The notes under the pieces were generated by a model. That model was not told the DNA's origin, made no database searches, and saw only the letters and a program-made list of their open reading frames with translations. Below, in pieces: positions 1-9,830 of a stretch of 64,000 bases of DNA; the first letter of the stretch is position 1; the number at the start of each line of letters is the position of its first letter. The stretch is from the NCBI RefSeq assembly GCF_029212575.1, contig NZ_JARGPK010000036.1:1-64000 (forward strand). The letters run 5' to 3'. The stretch comes from Antarcticimicrobium sp. (GTDB lineage Bacteria > Pseudomonadota > Alphaproteobacteria > Rhodobacterales > Rhodobacteraceae). The position numbers and the translations under genes are program-made.

Positions 1-260
1 CCAGCCCTGCCAGCCGCCACAGGCTCGCCACCATCCCGGCCGTTTGTCTCAGGGGCAGTTTGAACAGAACCTGGATCGTCAGGCAGAACCGGATGGCAGC
101 ATTGCAGAATACCGGAGGGCGCCCGGCCCCCCCCATCACGCGGAGCGTGCCATATCATCTCCTTGTCCAACCAGATCAACAGGGAGCCGCGCTTCCGCAG
201 CGCGGCGTTGCAAGCGGACCAGTTCGTTGTGCGGTAGCGGGCGGCTAAAGGTTTCCGCAT
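1..260 (-). mobile_element. IS5-family transposase, N-terminal part, frameshifted, cut by window edge
   Basis: Read leftward from an ATG at 260, the DNA encodes MRKPLAARYRTTNW, a short variable stretch and RKRGSLLIWLDKEMIWHAPR. After a one-base frame change it continues with AAIRFCLTIQVLFKLPLRQT and then AGMVASLWRLAGL. This is the usual N-terminal layout of IS5/IS4-type (DDE) transposases. The frame changes at a run of eight C (127-134, G8 on the coding strand); seven would keep a single frame. Either the copy is broken or the run is a slippage site. The catalytic part lies outside the window, so whether the element is intact cannot be judged. Family call from recognised protein pattern; confidence high for the family, low for activity. 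Confidence 0.8.
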
Positions 261-279
261 GCAGCCCTTCTAAACCCAT

Positions 280-298
280 GGATTCGCGTTGTGAATCC
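280..298. repeat. Short inverted repeat, possible IS end
   Basis: GGATTC (280-285) and GAATCC (293-298) form a 6-bp inverted repeat about 20 bp upstream of the transposase start. This is where the terminal repeat of an IS5-type element would be expected. The opposite end and the target-site duplication are not in view, so the assignment is tentative. The rest of the stretch up to 431 shows no convincing gene. Confidence 0.3.
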
Positions 299-431
299 TT
301 CAGGAGCGAGTTGCGCAACAACGCCTGTACGACCGAGCGTTGCACATCCCAGCAATAGGCGATTGGCTGTACCCTCGCCGGCACCGCCTGAACTAGTCCC
401 CAATCGTCCGGCGCGTCAGGCGGTCCGCGCC

Positions 432-854
432 TCAGGGCCAGCGCCGCCAGGGAAACTCGTCGAACCGGCTGTCATGGCAATACTGCCGCGCAATCGCCGC
501 GCTCAGGTTCTCGCCCGCGCGCCGCACCGTCAGGGAATAGCCGGTCGCGGTTTCGGCCCCCGGCGGCGGCGACAACGCGAAGTGAACCGCCTTGCGTCCG
601 GGCCGCACGACCGAAGGGCCGACCGGTCGCCAGACATAGATCCGCTGCACCACCGCGACGCCCAGCACGACAGTGGCAAAATCGCCGATGCCGCACCAGT
701 AGTCGGCCGCGCCCGAGCCGACCCGGCCGACCACCTCGTACACCCCGCCGCCGAGGGGCTGAACCTCATGTCCGTTCACCGCGCGCCAGGCCAGCGCCGC
801 CCCCGGCAGGACGATCAGCAGCGCCGCCAGCGCCAGATTCGCGTGTCGGGCCAA
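432..854 (-). CDS. Small exported protein with DYWCG motif, paralogue of upstream gene
   Basis: About 140 residues if the TTG at 854 is used. That start gives a clean signal peptide (hydrophobic LALAALLIVLPGAALA, cleavage before WRAV), whereas longer readings give no signal. The mature part carries ADYWCG, IYVWRPVGPSV and RKAVHF and ends with a YC pair near the C-terminus. The same blocks occur in the gene just upstream (stop 5 bp away), so the two are tandem paralogues, probably co-transcribed. The protein is likely periplasmic; the two conserved Cys could form a disulfide. I do not recognise a named family and propose no function. The start codon is uncertain. Confidence 0.6.
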   Translation of the reverse strand: MARHANLALAALLIVLPGAALAWRAVNGHEVQPLGGGVYEVVGRVGSGAADYWCGIGDFATVVLGVAVVQRIYVWRPVGPSVVRPGRKAVHFALSPPPGAETATGYSLTVRRAGENLSAAIARQYCHDSRFDEFPWRRWP

Positions 855-859
855 CGCAC

Positions 860-1267
860 TCAGCGCCGCACCGGCGGCGGCGCGCAGTACATCGCCGCAA
901 GTTGCAGCGACAGGTGATTGCCGGGCTTCATCAGATTGAGAATCTGGGCCAGATCCTGTGATTGGGGCGGCACTGCATCCAGGGTGAATTGCACCGCCGT
1001 GCGGCGCCCCGTGGTCACGCTGGGGCCCCGCTTGCGCAGCACATAGATCTGCGCCGTCCAGGGCGCGTTCAGCACCCGCCGCGCATAGTCCGAGGCGCCG
1101 CACCAGTAATCGTCCGCCGAGCCGGCGGTGCGTGCGATCACCTCGAAGGTGGTGTCGTCGATGGCAAAGGCCCGCGTATCACGCCGGCCGTTGAACGCCC
1201 CGGCAGGGATCGGCAAAACGAGACAAAGGGCGGTCAGCGCCGCGAGGGATCGGGAAAGGGGGGACAT
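860..1267 (-). CDS. Small exported protein with DYWCG motif
   Basis: 135 residues. An N-terminal signal peptide (hydrophobic core LAALTALCLVLPIPAGA, likely cleavage before FNGRR) is followed by a compact domain with DDYWCGASDYA, IYVLRKRGPSVTTGRR and AVQFTLD, and a final AAMYC. Block by block it matches the downstream gene (DYWCG / GPSV / R-x-AV-x-F / YC), so it arose by tandem duplication. Predicted periplasmic. The domain is not one I can name. It lies downstream of the rpoD terminator, so it must have its own promoter in 1268-1394, where I see no clear consensus. Confidence 0.7.
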   Translation of the reverse strand: MSPLSRSLAALTALCLVLPIPAGAFNGRRDTRAFAIDDTTFEVIARTAGSADDYWCGASDYARRVLNAPWTAQIYVLRKRGPSVTTGRRTAVQFTLDAVPPQSQDLAQILNLMKPGNHLSLQLAAMYCAPPPVRR

Positions 1268-1394
1268 GGTTGCTCAACATCTGAAAGGAAAACAGGGCCA
1301 GTTTAGCGCGGATCGGCCGGGCGCGGTAGGGGCGTACACGCGGGCGTGATCTCCGGGAAGAAGACAAGCCGCACCAAGAGGCCAAACGGCCCAA

Positions 1395-1423
1395 GAAGAA
1401 AAGGCGCCCTAAGGGGCGCCTTT
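1395..1423 (-). terminator. Rho-independent terminator of rpoD
   Basis: GGCGCCC (1403-1409) and GGGCGCC (1414-1420) form a 7-bp GC stem with a 4-nt loop. Read on the minus strand it is followed by TTTTCTTCTT. It begins 6 bp after the rpoD stop codon. A-rich sequence on the other side means it could also act weakly in the plus direction. Confidence 0.88.
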
Positions 1424-1428
1424 CAACC

Positions 1429-3414
<1,986 letters not shown>

Positions 3415-3585
3415 TCAATGCTCCTGCAGGGGCTTGAGGTGATTCGTCCGGATGCGAATCATTTGGAAAGTTCCGGTGATTCGGTCACCCGACCACCTGA
3501 ATGTCCACCTCTATTCGATATAAAAAGCCGCCTCAACGGCCCGGTTTGGAATAACTGATCCGATTCGTGTCTGCGTGTCCCCGTC

Positions 3586-5562
3586 TCACCCGCGCGACCG
3601 GCCACCTCGGGTGAAATCGATATTGTCGAAGACCTTGTCGCGGTACTCGACATCCGACTTGTCCAGGGTCAGCCCGTTTTCCGCCACGACCGACTCTCCA
3701 CCTCCGTCCAGTTCGACGCGATAGGACCGCGACCGCGCCTCTGCCGCCTGTCCCAGCCGCCATGTCATGGCCTCGTCCGCCATGCCGCTCAACTCCTCCT
3801 CGGCCTCGGCGACCTCGGCATATCCCCCGCGCAGCGCTTCGATTTTCGCGAATTCCTGCGCCAGGGTCATTCTGGCCAGATCGATGTCGCCGGGTTTGCG
3901 CATGCAGGGGTTTATTGCCACATGGCGCAGCCGTTGGAGGTTTTCAAGGGCATGCGGCCCGGCAGCGGCGGTAATCCTGTCCTTCAGACCGGCCGGATCG
4001 GCGCCGGGGTCGCGCAGGATCAGGTCGCGCAGCAGCGCGTGGTCGGGATCGGCGCAGCTCATCGCCTCGATCCGGTGCTCGAATTCCACGATCAGCTCCG
4101 GCGCGGAAATCGCTGCCGCCAGGATCACCGCCTCGCGCATATGGGTCTCGGCGGCCTCTCCGGCGGCGACAAGGAACGACGATTTGGTCGTCTGAGCCGG
4201 TCCTTCCAGCACCGCCCCCCGGCCCTTCCAGCCCCCCGCCACAAAGGCCGCCTGCCCGCGCGGGCGCGGCTGTTTCTTCGGGCGTAACAAGTCCCAGCGC
4301 AGGTCCTTGATTGCCTGCCCGTAGTGGCTTCGGATCGACGGATCGCGGATCGCCCGGATCCGCTCGCGCAGCGCCTTGTCCAGTGCCGCCTTGCGTTCGG
4401 GGCTGTCGAAATCCCTGCCCTCGGTCTCGCGCCGCCACAGCAGCCGCACCATCGGCTGGGCCTGATCCAGCACTTTTTGCACCGCCGCCGCCCCCTCGGC
4501 GCGCAGCAGGTCGTCGGGATCCTTGCCCTCGGGCATCAACGCAAAGCGCAGCGATTTGCCCGCCTCCAGCAGCGGCAGCGCCAGGTCGATCAGCCGCATC
4601 GCCGCGCCGAGCCCCGCCTTGTCGCCGTCGAGCGCGATGATCGGTTCGTCCGATATTCGCCACAACAATTGCAGCTGCGTCTCGGTGATCGCCGTGCCCA
4701 GCGGCGCCACCGCCGCCTCGAACCCGGCCTCGGCCAGTGCGATCACGTCCATGTACCCCTCGGCCACCACCAGCGGCTGGCCCTTGCCCGCCGCCGCCCG
4801 CGCCGGGCCGTGGTTGAACAGCGACCGGCCCTTGTCGAACAGCTCGGTCTCGGGGCTGTTGAGGTACTTGGCGTTGTCGGAGGGGTCCATCGCCCGCCCG
4901 CCAAAGGCGATCGCGCGGTCCTGCGCATCGCGGATCGGGAACATGATCCGGTGGCGAAAGGTGTCATAGGGCTTGCCGCCCTTGGTCGAGGGTTTCGCCA
5001 GCCCGGCGGCAAGGATCAGCTCCTCCTCCACCCCCTTGCCGCGCAAATGGTCCCACAGGTTCTGCCAGCCCGCCGGGGCAAACCCGATCTCCCAGCGCTC
5101 CAGCGCGGCCGCGTCCAGCCCCCGGCGCGCCAGGTAGTCGCGCGCCTCCGCCCCGGCCCCGGCTTTCAGCTGCAGGCGGAAGAACTGCACCGCCTGCTCC
5201 ATCACCTCGGCCAGTTGCCCGCGCCGGTCGGCCTTTTGCTGTGCCCGGGGGTCACGCGCCGGCATCTCCATCCCCGCCTCGCGCGCGAGGATCTCAACCG
5301 CCTCGATGAAGCTGACGTTCTCGGTCTCCTGCACGAAACCGATAGCGTCGCCCTTGGCCTGGCAGCCGAAGCAGTAATAGAACCCCTTGCGGTCATCGAC
5401 GTGAAAGCTGGCGGTCTTCTCGTGGTGAAACGGGCACGGCGCCCACATGTCGCCCTTGGCCTGGTTCGACTTGCGGCTGTCCCAGATCACCTTGCGGCCG
5501 ACCACCTGCGTAAGCGAGGTGCGGGTGCGCAATTCGTCGAGGAATCCGGGGGGCAGTGACAT
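3586..5562 (-). CDS. dnaG: DNA primase DnaG
   Basis: 658 residues from MSLPPGFLDEL; the reading frame stays open upstream, but this ATG fits the family N-terminus. It synthesises RNA primers at the replication fork and works with DnaB helicase. An N-terminal CHC2 zinc finger is visible (C43-x2-H46 and C64-x2-C67, in APCPFHHEKT and FYYCFGC). The primase core follows, then the TOPRIM domain with VVAEGYMDVIAL and the metal-binding ALDGDKAG. The C-terminal helicase-interaction domain is less conserved and rich in E and A. It is transcribed toward rpoD and probably shares its transcript. Confidence 0.97.
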   Translation of the reverse strand: MSLPPGFLDELRTRTSLTQVVGRKVIWDSRKSNQAKGDMWAPCPFHHEKTASFHVDDRKGFYYCFGCQAKGDAIGFVQETENVSFIEAVEILAREAGMEMPARDPRAQQKADRRGQLAEVMEQAVQFFRLQLKAGAGAEARDYLARRGLDAAALERWEIGFAPAGWQNLWDHLRGKGVEEELILAAGLAKPSTKGGKPYDTFRHRIMFPIRDAQDRAIAFGGRAMDPSDNAKYLNSPETELFDKGRSLFNHGPARAAAGKGQPLVVAEGYMDVIALAEAGFEAAVAPLGTAITETQLQLLWRISDEPIIALDGDKAGLGAAMRLIDLALPLLEAGKSLRFALMPEGKDPDDLLRAEGAAAVQKVLDQAQPMVRLLWRRETEGRDFDSPERKAALDKALRERIRAIRDPSIRSHYGQAIKDLRWDLLRPKKQPRPRGQAAFVAGGWKGRGAVLEGPAQTTKSSFLVAAGEAAETHMREAVILAAAISAPELIVEFEHRIEAMSCADPDHALLRDLILRDPGADPAGLKDRITAAAGPHALENLQRLRHVAINPCMRKPGDIDLARMTLAQEFAKIEALRGGYAEVAEAEEELSGMADEAMTWRLGQAAEARSRSYRVELDGGGESVVAENGLTLDKSDVEYRDKVFDNIDFTRGGRSRG

Positions 5563-5703
5563 GGGGTGAAGTATCCTCGCATTGACGAAGCCTGTCCAGA
5601 GCCGGACGGCGGCACATGCACCGCGCCGCCCGAACGGAAAGCGAAAGACCGCCGCGGCGCGCGCAGGCACTGCGGGGCGGTCACAGACGCATCGGCGCCC
5701 CGG

Positions 5704-6003
5704 CTATTGCTGCAGGCAAAGCTCGTTCCAGGCCGCCGAGAGATCCTCGTTGCGGATCACCTGCATCTTCTGCTCGTAAACCCAGGGCGCAATCAGCGGA
5801 ATCGCGTTGTTGTAATTCTCCGGCCATTCCGGGTCGGTCGCCGCGATCGCCTTGGGCACATCACGCTCCTTGACCCGGTCCAGCCGCGCCTGCTGGATCG
5901 CCGCCACCACCTGGGCCTGATAGGCGCAGCTTTGTTCCTTGCTGTCGGCGGCCAGAGCGGGCGAGGCCAGAAGGGCTGCAACAAGGGTCAGGCGGATCAA
6001 CAT
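5704..6003 (-). CDS. Small exported protein, 99 aa, unknown function
   Basis: Starts MLIRLTLVAALLASPALAAD, a good Sec signal peptide cleaved after ALA. The mature part of about 80 residues holds two Cys (near residues 26 and 96), one at each end, which could pair in the periplasm. It is rich in Ala and aromatic residues (NYNNAIPLIAPWVYEQKM). No family recognised. It lies between dnaG and soxG on the same strand, with 39 bp between its start and the soxG stop. The codon pattern and signal peptide support a real gene. Confidence 0.72.
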   Translation of the reverse strand: MLIRLTLVAALLASPALAADSKEQSCAYQAQVVAAIQQARLDRVKERDVPKAIAATDPEWPENYNNAIPLIAPWVYEQKMQVIRNEDLSAAWNELCLQQ

Positions 6004-6042
6004 CGGGGCAACTCCTGAATCGGTTGGTGTTCGCCCGTCACC

Positions 6043-6588
6043 CTAGCCGCGCGCCGCGACCGCTTCCATCGCCGTTTTCAGATCGTGAACCAGTGTCGCG
6101 GCCATCGAGCGGAACACCAGGATCATGAACGCCCGCTCACCCACCCGGGTGACCGATCCCGACATATGCGCCACCTGGCTGCACACTGTGTGCCCCCGCT
6201 TGAAGACCGCGGCGCGCAGATCGACCGGCACCAGCCGCGCCAGCACGTCCTCGGCGCCCGCCCCCTCCAGCCGCACCGCCGCCCAGGCGTCGCTCTGATC
6301 GCTCAGCGCCGCATGCTCGGCCAGCGCCGGATCGGGGTCCGGCCCGGCCAGCAGCGCGCCCTCGCGGCCGAACCACAGCCCCCGCGCCCCGGCCTTGCCG
6401 GTGGCCCGGTTCGGCGCCGGGAACGCCATGCCATGCGCCGCCTGCAACGCCTGCGACAGCGCCTTTTGCCGCCCGCAATAGGGCAGCACCATGGTCAGCG
6501 TGCCCAGATCCGCCTCGCTGGCCGTGACCCCGCCCAGGGTCAGCGGAAGCAGCCCGTCACAGGGGGATTTCGCAACAAGTTCAGCCAC
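6043..6588 (-). CDS. soxG: Sarcosine oxidase gamma subunit SoxG
   Basis: 181 residues, GTG start at 6588 overlapping the soxA stop by 8 bp. SoxG is the small structural subunit of heterotetrameric sarcosine oxidase. Family blocks such as VLPYCGRQKALSQALQAAHG and a C-terminal SVTRVGERAFMILVFRSM are present, with a Cys near residue 10. It is the last gene of soxB-soxD-soxA-soxG, the canonical order. It is not catalytic itself, as far as known, but is required for the assembled enzyme. Confidence 0.92.
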   Translation of the reverse strand: MAELVAKSPCDGLLPLTLGGVTASEADLGTLTMVLPYCGRQKALSQALQAAHGMAFPAPNRATGKAGARGLWFGREGALLAGPDPDPALAEHAALSDQSDAWAAVRLEGAGAEDVLARLVPVDLRAAVFKRGHTVCSQVAHMSGSVTRVGERAFMILVFRSMAATLVHDLKTAMEAVAARG

Positions 6589-9511
6589 GCACGCGCCCTC
6601 CCTCGGGATCGAAGAACACCGGATCGACCACCTCGCAGAGGGTCTCGACCCCGCGCAGGTGATCGACCATCTTCACCACCTCGCCGATCCGGTCCGGCCC
6701 GCGCCGCAGAAAGCCCAGCGCAACCACATGCCCCAGCGTCGACGAAAAGCCCGCCGATGTGACATAGCCCTGGTCGTTCTGCCGCACCGGCGCGGCGTCC
6801 TGCGCAAAGAGATGCCCGCCGGCGGTGATCAGCTTCACCGCCCCGGCGGGCTTCAGCCCCACCAGCCGCTCACGTTCCGGATCGGTCAAGCCGGGCCGCT
6901 GGCTCAGCGTCTTGCCGATGCAGTCCTTTTTCGCCGAGACCATCCGCCCCATGCCAATGTCAAAGGCGGTGGTGCGCCCGTGGATCTCGGCATGGGTGAT
7001 CAACCCCTTCTCGATCCGCAGCACGTTCAGCGCCTCCATGCCGTAGGCGCCGCCGCCCATCCCCTCGGCCCGCGCCACCAGCGCCCGGAACAGGCTGTCG
7101 CCATAACGTGCGGGAACCGCCAGCTCATAGGCATGTTCGCCCGAGAACGAAATCCGGAACAGCCGCCCTGCCACCCCCAGAACGCGCACCGCGCCGCAGG
7201 CCATGAACGGCCAGTCGTCCGCCTCCAGCGGTGCATCGAGCACCCCGTTCAGCAAGTCGCGCGACTTCGGCCCGGCCACGGCGAACTGCGCCCATTGCTC
7301 GGAGACCGAGGCAAAGCGCACATCCCACTCCGGCCGCAACCCCTGGTGGACGAAGTCCAGGTGCCGCATCACCTCGCCCGCCGCCGCCGTGGTGGTGGTC
7401 ATCAGGTAATGATCCTCGCCCAGCCGCGCGGTGGTGCCGTCATCCATGACATAGCCGTCCTCGCGCAGCATCAGCCCATAGCGCACCCGCCCCACCTTCA
7501 GCGTGCTGAACATGTTGGTATAGACGAAATCGAGCAACCGCCCCGCGTCCGGCCCCTGGATGTCGATCTTGCCCAGCGTCGAGACATCACAGATCCCCAC
7601 CGCCGCGCGCACCATCGTGACCTCGCGGTCGCAGCTCTGCCGCCAGTTGCTCTCTCCCGGCGCCGGGAAATAGCTGGGCCGATACCACAGCCCGGCCTCG
7701 ATCATCGGCGCGCCGCGCTCCCGGCTCGCCTTGTGGCTGGTGGTGAGGCGTTCGGGCGCAAACCCCTTGCCCTGCCCGCCGGCGCCCAGCGCCGCGATGG
7801 CGATCGGGGAATAGGGCGGCCGGAACGTGGTCGTCCCGGTCTCGGGGATGCCGCGCCCGGTGGCATCCGCCAGCACCGCCAGCGCCGCCACGTTCGAGCT
7901 TTTGCCCTGGTCGGTGGCCATGCCCTGCGTGGTGTAGCGTTTCATATGCTCGACCGAGCGGTAATTCTCCGCCGCCGCCTGGCGCACATCCTTCACCGTC
8001 ACATCGTTCTGGAAATCCAGCCAGGCGCGCCCCTTGCCCGCCACCGCCCAGAGCGGCGCGATGCGATACTCCGTATCCTCGGCCATCGGCAGATCCGGCT
8101 TCGGCGGTTTGATCCCCAACTCCTCCAGAGCCCCACGCGCCGCCTCGGCCCCCTCGCGCAGGCAGGCCTGCGTCGAAAACGCCCCGTTGCAGGCCCCCGC
8201 CGCGACCATCCCCGGCACCGCGCCGGGCGTGGGCACGAAGGATACGATGTCCTCGCGCCAGACCGGCCGCCCGTTCATGTGACAGCTCAGGTGCACGCTC
8301 GGGTTCCAGCCGCCCGACATCGCCAGGCAATCGGTCTCGACCCGGTGCTCCGCCGCGCCGCTGCGCAGGGTGATCGCCTCCAGTCCCAGCCGCCCGGCGC
8401 TGCCCACCACATGGGCGCCGCGATGCACCTCGAAGAGGTCCGATCCCGGCGCATCGGCGCGACTGTCGATCACCGCGACCACGTCGACCCCGGCCTTAAC
8501 CATGTCGCGCGCGGTACGGTGGGCGTCGTCGTTGTTGGCAAAGACCGAAACCCGCCGCCCCGGGCTCACCCCCCAGCGATTGAGATAGGCGCGCACCGCC
8601 CCCGCTGTCATGATCCCGGGCCGGTCGTTGTCGGCAAAGGCGATCGGCCGCTCCAACGCCCCCGCCGCCAGCACAGCGCGTTTCGCCACGATGCGCCAGA
8701 AACACTCCACCGGCAGCCCCTCCTGCGGCGCCCGGTGATGCCCCACCCGTTCCAGCGCCGCAAAGGTGCCCTGGTCATAGGCTCCGGCGACCGTGGTGCG
8801 GGTCATCAGCCGCACGTTCTCCGTCGCCGCCAGTTCGGCCAGCGCCGCCTCGGCCCACTCATGACCCGGCCGCCCCTCGATCGTCTCGGTCTCGGCCAAA
8901 AGCCGCCCGCCCATGCGGGCCTCCTCGTCGGCCAGGATCACATCGGCCCCGGCGCGCCCGGCCACCAGGGCCGCCATCAGCCCGGCGGGACCGGCCCCGA
9001 TCACCAGCAGGTCACAGAACGCAAAGGCGCGCTCGTAGCGGTCCGCATCCGGCTCCCCCGACAGCGCCCCCAATCCGGCGGCGCGGCGGATCGCCGGCTC
9101 ATAGATCCTTTCCCAGAACGCTTTCGGCCACATGAAGGTCTTGTAATAGAACCCCGCGCCAAAAAACGGCGCGGCCAGGTTGTTCAGGCTCAGCAGGTCG
9201 TGTTTCAGCGACGGCCAGGCGTTCTGGCTGCGCGCCTCCAGCCCCTGGTGGATTTCCTGCACCGTGGCGCGGGTGTTCGGCGTCCGCCGCCCGCCGGTCC
9301 CCACCGTGACCAGCGCGTTGGGCTCCTCGCTGCCCGCCGTCAGGATGCCGCGCGGCCGGTGATACTTGAACGACCGCCCGACCAGCCGCACCCCGTTTGC
9401 AAGCAACGCCGAGGCCAGCGTGTCCCCCTCCAGCCCGGCATAGCGCACCCCGTCGAACCGGAACGGGACCGAGCGCGAGCGATCCAGCAGCCCCTTGCCC
9501 GCAACCCTCAT
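6581..9511 (-). CDS. soxA: Sarcosine oxidase alpha subunit SoxA
   Basis: 976 residues, start chosen at MRVAGKGLLDRSRSVPFRF because it overlaps the soxD stop in an ATGA. Domains: an N-terminal ferredoxin-like fold (FKYHRPRGIL) without cluster cysteines, an NAD-binding Rossmann segment (DLLVIGAGPAGLMAALVAG), a second dinucleotide region, and a C-terminal aminomethyltransferase (GcvT-like) domain that binds tetrahydrofolate. The complex converts sarcosine, O2 and THF to glycine, H2O2 and 5,10-methylene-THF. Electrons pass from FAD on SoxB to FMN at the A/B interface. It belongs to glycine-betaine/choline breakdown in roseobacters. Confidence 0.96.
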   Translation of the reverse strand: MRVAGKGLLDRSRSVPFRFDGVRYAGLEGDTLASALLANGVRLVGRSFKYHRPRGILTAGSEEPNALVTVGTGGRRTPNTRATVQEIHQGLEARSQNAWPSLKHDLLSLNNLAAPFFGAGFYYKTFMWPKAFWERIYEPAIRRAAGLGALSGEPDADRYERAFAFCDLLVIGAGPAGLMAALVAGRAGADVILADEEARMGGRLLAETETIEGRPGHEWAEAALAELAATENVRLMTRTTVAGAYDQGTFAALERVGHHRAPQEGLPVECFWRIVAKRAVLAAGALERPIAFADNDRPGIMTAGAVRAYLNRWGVSPGRRVSVFANNDDAHRTARDMVKAGVDVVAVIDSRADAPGSDLFEVHRGAHVVGSAGRLGLEAITLRSGAAEHRVETDCLAMSGGWNPSVHLSCHMNGRPVWREDIVSFVPTPGAVPGMVAAGACNGAFSTQACLREGAEAARGALEELGIKPPKPDLPMAEDTEYRIAPLWAVAGKGRAWLDFQNDVTVKDVRQAAAENYRSVEHMKRYTTQGMATDQGKSSNVAALAVLADATGRGIPETGTTTFRPPYSPIAIAALGAGGQGKGFAPERLTTSHKASRERGAPMIEAGLWYRPSYFPAPGESNWRQSCDREVTMVRAAVGICDVSTLGKIDIQGPDAGRLLDFVYTNMFSTLKVGRVRYGLMLREDGYVMDDGTTARLGEDHYLMTTTTAAAGEVMRHLDFVHQGLRPEWDVRFASVSEQWAQFAVAGPKSRDLLNGVLDAPLEADDWPFMACGAVRVLGVAGRLFRISFSGEHAYELAVPARYGDSLFRALVARAEGMGGGAYGMEALNVLRIEKGLITHAEIHGRTTAFDIGMGRMVSAKKDCIGKTLSQRPGLTDPERERLVGLKPAGAVKLITAGGHLFAQDAAPVRQNDQGYVTSAGFSSTLGHVVALGFLRRGPDRIGEVVKMVDHLRGVETLCEVVDPVFFDPEGGRVRG

Positions 9512-9771
9512 GCCCCCGCCTCCCCCGCCAGGCGCGTCTCCAGCACCGCGTGGCTCACCGTGTCGCGGGTGACCACGATCCAGGCGCCGCAGCCATCGGC
9601 GTGATACCACAGATCGCGGGTCTCGCCTGCCGGGTTATCGCGCAGAAAGACATGCTCGTCCCAGGCCTCCGCGCCTGCATCGGGCTCCGGTCTGTCCAGC
9701 GCCAGGGCCGCCCCCTTGTAATAGAACTCCCGGCGGTCCCGCTCGCCGCAGAGCGGACAGGTGATCCTCAT
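9508..9771 (-). CDS. soxD: Sarcosine oxidase delta subunit SoxD
   Basis: 87 residues from MRITCPLCGERDRREFYYKG. The CPLC pair and a later His/Cys pair (WYHADGCGAW) are the known Zn ligands of the delta subunit. The conserved FLRDNPAGETRDLWYH block is present. Its TGA overlaps the soxA ATG by four bases, a sign of translational coupling. Structural subunit of the sarcosine oxidase heterotetramer. The start is set by homology; the frame is open further upstream but unrelated. Confidence 0.93.
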   Translation of the reverse strand: MRITCPLCGERDRREFYYKGAALALDRPEPDAGAEAWDEHVFLRDNPAGETRDLWYHADGCGAWIVVTRDTVSHAVLETRLAGEAGA

Positions 9772-9783
9772 CGCGCGCGCCCC

Positions 9784-9828
9784 TGCTTCTTCTCGTTGCA
9801 AATACTCATATCCGGCCTCTCCGCCGGC
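9784..9828 (-). repeat. Recurring GGAGTATTT-type intergenic element, copy D
   Basis: Read leftward, the 59 bp between soxB and soxD hold a GC-rich CCGGCGGAGAGGCCGG hairpin, then ATGAGTATTTGC and GAGAAGAAG. This is the same arrangement as at 23111, 39529 and 62141. It directly follows the soxB stop codon, in soxB orientation. It is the most diverged of the four copies. Confidence 0.5.
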
Positions 9829-9830
9829 GC

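Noticed and set aside
136-384. 82-aa frame on the minus strand at the left edge
   Set aside because: It is an out-of-frame reading of the transposase start region; the transposase frame gives the recognisable protein.
6491-9604. Very long open frame opposite soxA on the plus strand
   Set aside because: Its protein is Arg/Pro/His-rich with no family motifs, a shadow of a GC-rich gene. The minus strand encodes a full SoxA.
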